39,948 nucleotides of DNA from an uncultured bacterium (GTDB taxonomy: Bacteria; Patescibacteriota; Patescibacteriia; Patescibacteriales; UBA12465), in assembly GCA_903874345.1 (NCBI GenBank), contig CAIQRY010000062.1:1-39948 (forward strand), read 5' to 3'. Under the pieces are notes generated by a model. The model saw only the letters and a program-made list of their open reading frames with translations. It did not search any database and had not been told where the DNA came from. Below are positions 28,847-36,798 of this stretch, in pieces. Both the position numbers and the translations under genes were made by a program. The stretch's first letter is position 1. Each line of letters opens with the position of its first letter.

Positions 28847-29518
28847 TTAATCAACAAGCGTGACGAATAAATCTTCGGCGGGCGGGGTCGGCAGATGGCT
28901 TGCATCATTAAGATAATTAATTTTCAGGTAGCCGTTTCGATCAATGACTAATTTTGTGACCGAGGACTGAAAAATTTCTAAAGATAAAAAACCAATGGCG
29001 TCAGCGTTAAGAATGCCGGTCACAAGGGCCTTAATAAAATTGCCGTGCGAAAAAAGTGCAATCTTCTTCCCTTTATTATGCTTAAAAATGTCCGCTAAGG
29101 CGCGGCGCGCCACGGTCTGCATCTCATCCAACTCTTTATCGAGAATGCGATAATGTTTTAATTTTTTTTCCCGCGTTTTTTCCGACATCTGGAAATATTT
29201 GATGCGATACCACTTGACCCAGTCGATTTCATCCAAGCGCTTATCGATCAGAATTTCTTTTTTCGCCTTTTCGGCATAGTCCATGGCCGTTTCCTGCGCT
29301 CGAACCAAGCTACTGGTATAAATCCGATCGAGCTTCATGGTCATTAGTCGCTTGGTTAGATAACGGCGCTGTTTAAGACCCGCGGGCGACAAGGGCATGT
29401 TTCGTTCGCCGACTTTCTTTTCTAAACGATAGTCGGGGTGGCAGTGGCGAATTAAATAAATTTCAGTATAGGGCCGAACGGTTTTCGGCTTTAATTTACT
29501 ATAGGGATTTTTATACAT
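28847..29518 (-). CDS. Histidine phosphatase superfamily protein
   Basis: IYLIRHCHPDYRL (RHG-type motif with C), YTSSLVRAQETAMDYA, LFSHGNFIKALV. Confidence 0.88.
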   Translation of the reverse strand: MYKNPYSKLKPKTVRPYTEIYLIRHCHPDYRLEKKVGERNMPLSPAGLKQRRYLTKRLMTMKLDRIYTSSLVRAQETAMDYAEKAKKEILIDKRLDEIDWVKWYRIKYFQMSEKTREKKLKHYRILDKELDEMQTVARRALADIFKHNKGKKIALFSHGNFIKALVTGILNADAIGFLSLEIFQSSVTKLVIDRNGYLKINYLNDASHLPTPPAEDLFVTLVD

Positions 29519-29519
29519 A

Positions 29520-30233
29520 TTATTTACTCTTTAGGAATTCTTCGACTTCTTGATAGCCACTCGACCCGAAAATAATTTCCGTCGGAATTTTAAATGGCAA
29601 TTCGGCTAAAATACTATCATCGCCAAGCCAAGTAATAAAATGGGCATCGGAATTAATAACAATTTTAGTTTTATTAGCAATTGTCCAATCGATTACTCGT
29701 TTAACATCAGCAATAAACGCTTCATTTTTTAAATTTCGTCTGATGACACTTAAATTAATCTCCAAAAGAACTCGATATTTTAAGCCGGCGGCCATGACCG
29801 CTTCCAAATCTACCGGATAAAGTGGTAAATATGGATGCGAAATGATATGAATCCGATTCTGGGCCATAGCCTTAATAATCGCCGCTGTATTAGCCGCGCG
29901 ACCTAAACCCGGAGGCATAGAAACGGTGTGCAGGCCGGCAAGAACGATATCTAATTTAGTTTGATCAGTAGATGGTAAATCTAGCGTTCCATCAGGATTA
30001 ATATTTGCTTCGCAACCTTTTAAGACGCGAACGTCGAATAATTTTTCCGGAACGCAATTAATGTTGGAGAAATAATATTTATAACCTTCGCAATCCGGCA
30101 AGACTAAGGGTCCATGATCGGTAATAGCAATCGCTTCTAAGCCTTTTTCCGAAGCGTCTTTAGCGATTTCTAAAATTGTATTATAAGCATGACCACTGGC
30201 GACAGTGTGAAGATGAAAATCAAACTTCAACAT
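29520..30233 (-). CDS. PHP domain phosphoesterase (YcdX-like)
   Basis: FDFHLHTVASGHAYNTI, AITDHGP, HIISHPYLPLYP, VINSDAHF. Confidence 0.9.
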   Translation of the reverse strand: MLKFDFHLHTVASGHAYNTILEIAKDASEKGLEAIAITDHGPLVLPDCEGYKYYFSNINCVPEKLFDVRVLKGCEANINPDGTLDLPSTDQTKLDIVLAGLHTVSMPPGLGRAANTAAIIKAMAQNRIHIISHPYLPLYPVDLEAVMAAGLKYRVLLEINLSVIRRNLKNEAFIADVKRVIDWTIANKTKIVINSDAHFITWLGDDSILAELPFKIPTEIIFGSSGYQEVEEFLKSK

Positions 30234-30259
30234 ATAGAAATAGTTAAATGAATTTAAGT

Positions 30260-30850
30260 TTAGAGATTACGAGCCGCAAAGTCCCAATTCCATAAGTTAC
30301 GCATGACAGTATCAACGAAATCAGCGCGACGATTCTGGTAATCAAGATAATAGGCATGTTCCCAGACATCAACGGTCAATAAATTTTTCAAGTTTGGGCC
30401 AAACGGCATTTCGGCATTAGCGGTTTTCATAATTTTAAGCTCGCCATTATCAAGCACGAGCCAAGCCCAGCCGCTCCCGAACTGTGCGAGAGCCGCGGCT
30501 TTGAATTCAGCATATAATTTTTCCAAATCACCAAAATTTTTATTAATTAAAGATAAAAGTGCGGCGCTTGGTTCCATCTTAGCCGCGGCCGGACGCAAAC
30601 TATTCCAGAAAAAAGTATGGTTATAATGTTGTGCGGCATTATTAAAGATTGCTTTCTGATTCGGATTGGTCGCAGTTTTCAGAAGAATGTTTTCTAAGCT
30701 TTCGTTTTCTAAATCAATACCAGTGATTAGCTTATTTAGATTATCAACATAAGTCTGGTGATGCTTGCCGTAATGGAACTCTAAAGTGCGCCCGGAAATA
30801 TGTGGTTCTAAGGCCTCTTTACTAAAAGGCAAAGGAGACAAAGTAAACAT
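30260..30850 (-). CDS. sodB: Superoxide dismutase, Fe type
   Basis: LEFHYGKHHQTYVDNLNKL; AAQHYNHTFFWNSL (AAQ is typical of Fe-SOD); FGSGWAWLV; DVWEHAYYLDYQNRRADFVD. Confidence 0.95.
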   Translation of the reverse strand: MFTLSPLPFSKEALEPHISGRTLEFHYGKHHQTYVDNLNKLITGIDLENESLENILLKTATNPNQKAIFNNAAQHYNHTFFWNSLRPAAAKMEPSAALLSLINKNFGDLEKLYAEFKAAALAQFGSGWAWLVLDNGELKIMKTANAEMPFGPNLKNLLTVDVWEHAYYLDYQNRRADFVDTVMRNLWNWDFAARNL

Positions 30851-30884
30851 ATGTTTGAGATTAAATTTTTAATTTTTTACTAAA

Positions 30885-30930
30885 CGGCCCAGGTAGCCCC
30901 GGTCAAGTTTATTGCCGCTTGTCCGGAGCT
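30885..30930 (-). promoter_or_regulatory. Structured 5' leader of sodB (hairpin with possible pseudoknot)
   Basis: AGCTCCGG-A-CAAG / CTTG-A-CCGGGGCT stem; loop CGGC complementary to downstream GCCG. Confidence 0.5.
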
Positions 30931-30984
30931 AAATCGGTCGTAGGCATTATTATAACAGTAATTAAGCGAAGTAGCCAGACTAGG

Positions 30985-31013
30985 TTGACAATTTATAATA
31001 AATATGCTAATAT
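30985..31013 (+). promoter_or_regulatory. Promoter of ORF 31091-31756
   Basis: TTGACA-N17-TAATAT. Confidence 0.7.
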
Positions 31014-31090
31014 AGAGAGTTAATTATTACCTTAAAAAATATTGTTAATATTAGAGAAATATTAAAAACAATCATAAAAACCATTTAATC

Positions 31091-31756
31091 ATGAAGAAAA
31101 TTATTTACGTGTTTGGCGAAAAACTGAGCACTAGCGCTAAATTAGCGCAGCGGATTTGCAAAACAGCCGGCTATCCGACGGCCATAGACACGAAGGATAT
31201 ACTTCTACCCTTCTTCGTTGACAACCTGGTGGCTGATATTCATAGCCATGAATACGACCTTATTCTCTTCGAAACTGTTCTCACAAACGGGTCAGCTAAG
31301 CGAGTCATCATCGAATTTCAGAACGATGAAAAAGGCAAAGCCATCGAAAAATTTCTGGATCACATGAATATGGCACGCTACAAAAAAATATTAGCTGATA
31401 CTAATTTGCCTGAAGAGGAAAACTGCAATGAGTTGCACCGCGTATTCTACGAAAGCTTTGAAGAAGCAGCTTACCAGCTTACCTTCCCGTACACGAAGAT
31501 TAACCTGGGGCAGCAATCTGTTCCTTTCGTATACGGACCGATACCGGAAATCGAAAAAGCGGCTCAGGCGCTCGAAGTGCCCTATATCCTGAGCGAAGTG
31601 CTCGATGATAATACTCGGAGAATTACCCTGGGCGGAAATTACTCTTTCGACCTGCCGGAAAAATTTCAGGCTTGGGCGAAAAAAGAATTCAGCGAAAAGA
31701 GCGATGAAACCGTAAAAAGTTTCAATGAGAATAACACGGCCGTTATCCTCGAATAA
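31091..31756 (+). CDS. Hypothetical protein (orphan; apparent diverged paralogue of 31899-32783)
   Basis: Own promoter TTGACA-N17-TAATAT (30985-31013) and terminator; shared pattern with next ORF (RICKTAG / KTCQQAG; ILADTNLPEE / IIASDNFPEK). Confidence 0.7.
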   Translation: MKKIIYVFGEKLSTSAKLAQRICKTAGYPTAIDTKDILLPFFVDNLVADIHSHEYDLILFETVLTNGSAKRVIIEFQNDEKGKAIEKFLDHMNMARYKKILADTNLPEEENCNELHRVFYESFEEAAYQLTFPYTKINLGQQSVPFVYGPIPEIEKAAQALEVPYILSEVLDDNTRRITLGGNYSFDLPEKFQAWAKKEFSEKSDETVKSFNENNTAVILE

Positions 31757-31786
31757 AAATTTCAAAGACATTGCTCGATTACTAGC

Positions 31787-31812
31787 CCGGAACAAAATTC
31801 CGGGTTTTTTAT
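31787..31812 (+). terminator. Terminator after ORF 31091-31756
   Basis: CCCGGAA-caaaa-TTCCGGG-TTTTTT. Confidence 0.85.
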
Positions 31813-31828
31813 TTAGCGAATTTATTGA

Positions 31829-31857
31829 TTGACAAAAAGGGTGACAATAGCTAAAAT
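31829..31857 (+). promoter_or_regulatory. Promoter of ORF 31899-32783
   Basis: TTGACA-N17-TAAAAT. Confidence 0.7.
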
Positions 31858-31898
31858 TTCTAGTTAAAGTCCTTTAATAAAAACAAATACCCCGAGAT

Positions 31899-32783
31899 AT
31901 GAAAACCCTAGAAATCAACGAAACAATCGTCCTTATCGGGACGAACAAAAGCTTGAGTAGCGACGAGGTTAGAAAAACCTGTCAGCAGGCAGGCTTATTG
32001 TCAGCCACGGCGCACGGCTTTGAAGAATTTTTTATCAATAACGACCCAACACATCCGCGTCATTACCATGATGAGTTCTGGAATAATTGTCAGATCGTTC
32101 TTTTCGACTGCCCACAGCGCTTTGTCAGGACATACCAAATTGTCGGCGACTTCCGAAGACGATTGGAAATTAAAGATGCCCTCAATTCAACCAGCCTTTT
32201 CCAATTTTTGAAATGGCGCAATCTCGAACCGACGGCCGAACAGCTGATGATTATCGCCAGTGATAATTTTCCGGAAAAAGCTTATGACAACGAAATCGAA
32301 GGAATAAGGCCGAAAGATTTTTTCCATTTCCGTTTAGAGCAACATGCCGAGGACATGCCCGGGAAAAAAATGTCAGGAGACTGGTGGTTCTTTGTAGTCC
32401 AGCAGGCCGCAAAGGCGATCAGGGACTCGGCTATTAAGCCAATCGGGCCGAACCAAAGCCTGGTCCATTTAGTCCAGGAACCGAGTCTGAGCCTCTGGGA
32501 ATACGAGGAGGCTTCGCTTAAGAATGATTTGTCCCCCTTTATCCTTTTTCAGGAACATCGGGAAGATGAAAAGATAAGCGAACAGAGCGAACTCGTTTTC
32601 AGCGGCCGGACGAATCCGAAGAATCTGTATGATTTTGTCAGCTTTGTCCGCGAACTTGAAAAAGACACGCCGCTCTTAACCCTTAAAGTCGATGCGGTTA
32701 AAAACAGGGCTATCGCCTTATTCAAGGCTTATCTTCCCTGTCATTTTCATTCCCCCCGCGTCGCTTCAAGCGCCATCGCTTAA
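31899..32783 (+). CDS. Hypothetical protein (orphan)
   Basis: Own promoter TTGACA-N17-TAAAAT (31829-31857) and terminator. Confidence 0.7.
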   Translation: MKTLEINETIVLIGTNKSLSSDEVRKTCQQAGLLSATAHGFEEFFINNDPTHPRHYHDEFWNNCQIVLFDCPQRFVRTYQIVGDFRRRLEIKDALNSTSLFQFLKWRNLEPTAEQLMIIASDNFPEKAYDNEIEGIRPKDFFHFRLEQHAEDMPGKKMSGDWWFFVVQQAAKAIRDSAIKPIGPNQSLVHLVQEPSLSLWEYEEASLKNDLSPFILFQEHREDEKISEQSELVFSGRTNPKNLYDFVSFVRELEKDTPLLTLKVDAVKNRAIALFKAYLPCHFHSPRVASSAIA

Positions 32784-32812
32784 AGAAGCAAAAGCCGAAC
32801 CAAATAAAGCAC

Positions 32813-32838
32813 AGCCCGCCTAAAAACGGGCTTTTTTA
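32813..32838 (+). terminator. Terminator after ORF 31899-32783
   Basis: AGCCCG...CGGGCT-TTTTT. Confidence 0.8.
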
Positions 32839-32857
32839 TAAGAATATGAAAGCTTAA

Positions 32858-32886
32858 TTGACATCTAAACAAAAAAATAGTAGAGT
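32858..32886 (+). promoter_or_regulatory. Promoter of ORF 32914-33846
   Basis: TTGACA-N17-TAGAGT. Confidence 0.55.
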
Positions 32887-32913
32887 AGAAATACGCTCTT
32901 TAAAACTAATCCT

Positions 32914-33846
32914 ATGGAAGCACCAAAAGGACGAAATGTTTATTTTAATCCGGGGAAGCCGGAACTTATTTTTGCACTCGCTTCCCTACTTTTGGAAGCG
33001 ACGAAGAATAGGGAGAATCTATATTTCTACCCGGTGAATTTTCAACATTTACTTGATTATCCGCCGACCCTGTCCTCCTACGTTCTTGATCTTTGTGGCG
33101 AAGCTAAAGATATGGCCCGGTTTCTTGAGAAACATGGTCATAAAATAAGACTTTGGCTTATCCCGGAAAAAGATAGCGCGAGCCTGCAACTAATTACGAC
33201 CAGGCAGGCCAAAAGTTATCACGTCGTCGTTTATCCCGAGGCCTCTTGTCTCAAAAAGATGGGAGAACTCGAATATTTTATGATGACGGAATGGCTATAC
33301 GGCGCTGATCAGATGGCCGAGTTAAATCGCCAACATAAGCTTTCCAGTGGTAATTCAACGATCAATTACTACTTGAAGGCCTTCCGGGTCGCGCAGGCTT
33401 TAGACCAGGATTCGAATAATCAAAAAACGGATTTGTTTTTCCGAGAAGCAGCCAAGGATATCGCCCTCGAGCCGAAAAGTCGGCAGATACGCGAACTCAG
33501 TGACCGCTATGATAATCTGGAATCAAACACGCGTAAAGGCATTTCTTCCTTTACGACGCACTCTCCGTTCTCTAATTGCCGGGTGGCGGTCAACAAAAAA
33601 ATCGGCTATGCCGATTTGGGGAAAATCAGTACACTGATTGACCTTAAGGCGATCATTAGCGCCGGAAAACAGAGATTCGATATTCTGATCATTTATTGCA
33701 ATTACCAGGACCAACCGGAGACCGGAATATATTTCCGCGACCCAGAAGATCGAAACAGCTGGCAATTAGACTCGCCAATTAGGCAGGTTAGCAAAAGAAA
33801 AGCCGAGGAGCTCGTCCTCAAGGAACTCAAGAAGTTAAAAATTTAA
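32914..33846 (+). CDS. Hypothetical protein, possibly degenerate DHH/DHHA1-like
   Basis: Own promoter and terminator; N-terminal alpha/beta pattern and C-terminal IGYADLGKISTLIDLKAIISAGKQRFDILIIYCNYQ...TGIYFRDP resembling DHHA1. Confidence 0.65.
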   Translation: MEAPKGRNVYFNPGKPELIFALASLLLEATKNRENLYFYPVNFQHLLDYPPTLSSYVLDLCGEAKDMARFLEKHGHKIRLWLIPEKDSASLQLITTRQAKSYHVVVYPEASCLKKMGELEYFMMTEWLYGADQMAELNRQHKLSSGNSTINYYLKAFRVAQALDQDSNNQKTDLFFREAAKDIALEPKSRQIRELSDRYDNLESNTRKGISSFTTHSPFSNCRVAVNKKIGYADLGKISTLIDLKAIISAGKQRFDILIIYCNYQDQPETGIYFRDPEDRNSWQLDSPIRQVSKRKAEELVLKELKKLKI

Positions 33847-33869
33847 GTAGCACTCGAAGCTTACAAAAC

Positions 33870-33897
33870 CACCCGACAAAAATCGGGTGTTTTTTTA
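33870..33897 (+). terminator. Terminator after ORF 32914-33846
   Basis: CACCCGA-caaaaa-TCGGGTG-TTTTTTT. Confidence 0.85.
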
Positions 33898-33913
33898 TGA
33901 TGCGAGAATTAAA

Positions 33914-34681
33914 TCATTTTCCGTCATCCGCAAAAAATTCATAACCGCCGATTAAGACCGGAGTTGATAAGAAATACCAAATAATAACATCGTCAAGCGG
34001 GAAAGTCTTGCCGGCCAAAACAACGGCTAATAAATATTCGCCCGGCCACCACCAACTACCGATGGCGAGCGAAACATATTCATAAACAAAGAAGACGAGG
34101 GCAAAAAAAAGTGTCGGGAGCCAAGTTTTAATTAGGAGTTTTGGTCTATGAGTGAAAATAATTATACCGGGCACGAGCAGAATCATTAAGGAAAGCGTGT
34201 GATAATTAAAAGCAATCCAATTCGCGTTAACAAAGAAAAGGGTAAAGACTAGAGTCGTGAGCAAACAATAAGCTAAGACGAGATAATGAATGCGACGCGA
34301 AATCCGACCGCCGTTATCATGATCAATAAAATATTCATAAAAGCTCAGGACCCAGAAAAAATTTAAAAAAGCGAAAAGAATATTTTCTAATGGAGCGACG
34401 CCAAACAGACGCGGTAAAACCGATTGCACATCCCAGGCATTAGTCAGCCGCGCCATGATTTCCACAGCCGGTGCGAATAAAAGAGCCGAGAGCAAAGAAA
34501 AAATCAGAATCTTCGCGCGGGAGTGCTTGAGCCAGAAAAAATTAACCAGGGCGGGCGGAACTAAAACAATAATAATTGAAAGCAAATAAACCGGTTTAAA
34601 AATAAAAACGAAAAAGCAGGCCAAGGAGACATAAGCCAAGAGGAGAAAGAGGCGGAGGCGACGATTAGCTTTTCGGGGCAT
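33914..34681 (-). CDS. Lycopene cyclase-domain-like polytopic membrane protein
   Basis: Two repeat halves with APLENILFAFLNFFWVLSFYEYF and FPLDDVIIWYFLSTPVLIGGYEFF, resembling the P-x-E-(E)-x-L-F motifs of CrtYc/CrtYd-type cyclases; multi-TM. Confidence 0.6.
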   Translation of the reverse strand: MPRKANRRLRLFLLLAYVSLACFFVFIFKPVYLLSIIIVLVPPALVNFFWLKHSRAKILIFSLLSALLFAPAVEIMARLTNAWDVQSVLPRLFGVAPLENILFAFLNFFWVLSFYEYFIDHDNGGRISRRIHYLVLAYCLLTTLVFTLFFVNANWIAFNYHTLSLMILLVPGIIIFTHRPKLLIKTWLPTLFFALVFFVYEYVSLAIGSWWWPGEYLLAVVLAGKTFPLDDVIIWYFLSTPVLIGGYEFFADDGK

Positions 34682-35072
34682 AGAAGTAATTTATTATCTT
34701 CGGTAAATAAGACACCGTTTTAAGTTTTTTTATTTTTTTTGAATTAGCCCATTGATATTCGTCGTGATCCTGAAAATTTAATTTTAGGCGTCCGCGATAT
34801 TTTTTTGTCCAAAAAAATAAGATAATAAACTGCGTCTGTTTCGCCTTATCCCAATTGCTAACCGAAGCAAATATCTTTGGTTCAATAATTTTCAAACCTG
34901 TTTCTTCGAAGGCTTCCCGAATCGCGCCTTTAGCCGGCCCTTCCTTAAGACGCAAGGAGCCGCCGGGCAAATCCCAGAGACCAGGCAAAACTTTTTCCTG
35001 CTTAGCGCGTTTAATAATTAAAACCTGGTTTTTCGGATTTAAAATTAAGGTATGGACAATAAGATGGGGCAT
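34665..35072 (-). CDS. NUDIX hydrolase
   Basis: Complete Nudix box GGSLRLKEGPAKGAIREAFEETGL. Confidence 0.95.
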   Translation of the reverse strand: MPHLIVHTLILNPKNQVLIIKRAKQEKVLPGLWDLPGGSLRLKEGPAKGAIREAFEETGLKIIEPKIFASVSNWDKAKQTQFIILFFWTKKYRGRLKLNFQDHDEYQWANSKKIKKLKTVSYLPKIINYFYAPKS

Positions 35073-35077
35073 ATTAT

Positions 35078-35707
35078 TTATAATTTTACTTCTTCCCCAT
35101 CGCCGAGCAGTTGCGCTTTTCCGTCTTTGACTAAAATTGCTTGTTCATCGGTCAAAATCCTAACCGAATAACGAGAGGCGGCGATTCCTTGCACAACGGG
35201 ATCATGATGTTCGGGCGCATAATGGACAGAAACGGAAAACGGGACTAAATTCATGGCGCTTAAATCAGTTAAACCGTAGTGGTCATATTTATCCTGATGT
35301 CGCCAGAGAGCCATTTCAATCGTCGGGCAAGCGACATAAGCGCCAGCACTTCCGCCCATATAAATAAGACCTTGCGGGAGTAGCTCTTTAATGACTTTAT
35401 CAAAACCAGTGGCCCGCATGGCTCGAAGAAGATAACAGGTATTACCGCCTTCCATAAAAATCGCGTTTTTATCGGCCAAAAATTTTTTTAATTCGGAAGA
35501 GCTATACCCTTCGATATCTAAAGGAGTTACGTCATAACCCTTGGCCCGCATCATTTCTAAAAAAACATCGGTAAACCCGGTATAGGTCGTCGGTTTAGCC
35601 GCGGTCGTAATATAGGCAATTTTGATTTTCGAAGCATCTGGAAAAAGCCGGGCTAAACCCTGCTCAATCACGAACTCGGTATTGGAGGCGAGTAAGAGTT
35701 TGGACAT
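35078..35707 (-). CDS. Peptidase E-like (S51 family, type 1 glutamine amidotransferase-like)
   Basis: AIFMEGGNTCYLLRAMRATGFDKVI; YMGGSAGAYVACPTIE nucleophile motif. Confidence 0.85.
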   Translation of the reverse strand: MSKLLLASNTEFVIEQGLARLFPDASKIKIAYITTAAKPTTYTGFTDVFLEMMRAKGYDVTPLDIEGYSSSELKKFLADKNAIFMEGGNTCYLLRAMRATGFDKVIKELLPQGLIYMGGSAGAYVACPTIEMALWRHQDKYDHYGLTDLSAMNLVPFSVSVHYAPEHHDPVVQGIAASRYSVRILTDEQAILVKDGKAQLLGDGEEVKL

Positions 35708-35766
35708 ATATTTATATAAATAATTATAGCATATTAGGCATTTTTCGCTATTTTAACAAGTTAAAT

Positions 35767-35797
35767 AAAAAAGCCGCTAGTGGTTAAGCGGCTTTTG
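35767..35797 (-). terminator. Terminator of zinc-ribbon ORF
   Basis: AAAAAAGCCGCT...AGCGGCTTTT; minus-strand T-tract. Confidence 0.8.
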
Positions 35798-35822
35798 TAT
35801 TACTTTTTCATACTCCGTTTAT

Positions 35823-36572
35823 TTACTCGGATTTGACCTGCTCAGACAACCATCTAACCACGGCGAGCCATTCTTTTTTTTCTCTTTCGAATCTTTGGCC
35901 AGAGGCTCCTTCCTTGGCAATTTTTTCAAGAACCTCATATTCTTCCTTAGTCAACTCGATCTTCTTCAGAATACTGATAACGACATAGCTCAAGATCGAT
36001 GCACCCTTACTATAAGACTGCAGGGTTTTGCATAAGTCATCGAAGCTAACCTTTTCCTTTTTGGAATAATTTTCTAAGTTTCTGAAACTCCACACACCAT
36101 CGTTTGGCGGGGTTACTTCGGGTTCTTTAACATTTTCTGCTTCTACCCACTTGCCGCTTCTTATGACTTCAACTTCTTGCTGCTGAGCGATTGATAAGGC
36201 TCTTTTAAAGTTAAAGATCGGCTCCTTATTAATTCGGCAACCGGCATCTTCGGCAAAAGCCTTCGACGGGTCGAAGTAATTATAGACGAAAAAAACCGGA
36301 TACCAGAGGCAATCTTTTGGCACTCCTTCTTTGGGGTGACTGCCGTAGTTAAGCCAAATTTCTTTTCTGATAACGATTGACGATGCCTGGCTACCATCCG
36401 GCGCCCATAAAATGGTTGTTGTTAATTGATCAGGCCATAATCCTTTCGGAAAATAATCGTTGTACGAATGCACTTCTTTGCAACGAGGGCATTTAATGCC
36501 TTCCGGCGTCGCCAGAAGTTTGCCGCAACATGGGCAGCGAAAATTGCTTTGGATAATTGATGTTCTAGACAT
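35823..36572 (-). CDS. Hypothetical protein with N-terminal zinc ribbon
   Basis: FRCPCCGKLL...IKCPRCKE; promoter TTGACA-N17-TATATT; AGGAGG Shine-Dalgarno 7 nt before ATG. Confidence 0.75.
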   Translation of the reverse strand: MSRTSIIQSNFRCPCCGKLLATPEGIKCPRCKEVHSYNDYFPKGLWPDQLTTTILWAPDGSQASSIVIRKEIWLNYGSHPKEGVPKDCLWYPVFFVYNYFDPSKAFAEDAGCRINKEPIFNFKRALSIAQQQEVEVIRSGKWVEAENVKEPEVTPPNDGVWSFRNLENYSKKEKVSFDDLCKTLQSYSKGASILSYVVISILKKIELTKEEYEVLEKIAKEGASGQRFEREKKEWLAVVRWLSEQVKSE

Positions 36573-36644
36573 TCTAAATCCTCCTAAGTTAAGTTTGACA
36601 ATGAACTTTAATTAATCTAATTCTTCTTTACTGAAGAATATTTG

Positions 36645-36673
36645 AATATAACATAACACTATATTTTTGTCAA
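36645..36673 (-). promoter_or_regulatory. Promoter of zinc-ribbon ORF 35823-36572
   Basis: TTGACA-N17-TATATT on minus strand. Confidence 0.7.
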
Positions 36674-36687
36674 CATATAATCTAAGA

Positions 36688-36717
36688 TTGACTCCCCTCC
36701 CCTAGCCCTGTTAATAT
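36688..36717 (+). promoter_or_regulatory. Promoter of ORF 36799-37380
   Basis: TTGACT-N18-TAATAT. Confidence 0.6.
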
Positions 36718-36798
36718 AAGCCTATCGTAAACTGACAATAAGTCAGTAATTCCTTAGTCCTTTAAACAAAAATTGCAAACCCTCAAAACCAGAATCGT

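Noticed and set aside
28847-29518. RHG-to-RHC change in the histidine phosphatase as a sign of inactivity
   Set aside because: Catalytic His and Arg are retained and the third position varies in the superfamily, so no strong claim is justified
31391-31795. 134 aa minus-strand ORF overlapping ORF 31091-31756
   Set aside because: Plus-strand ORF has promoter, leader and terminator; the antisense ORF has none
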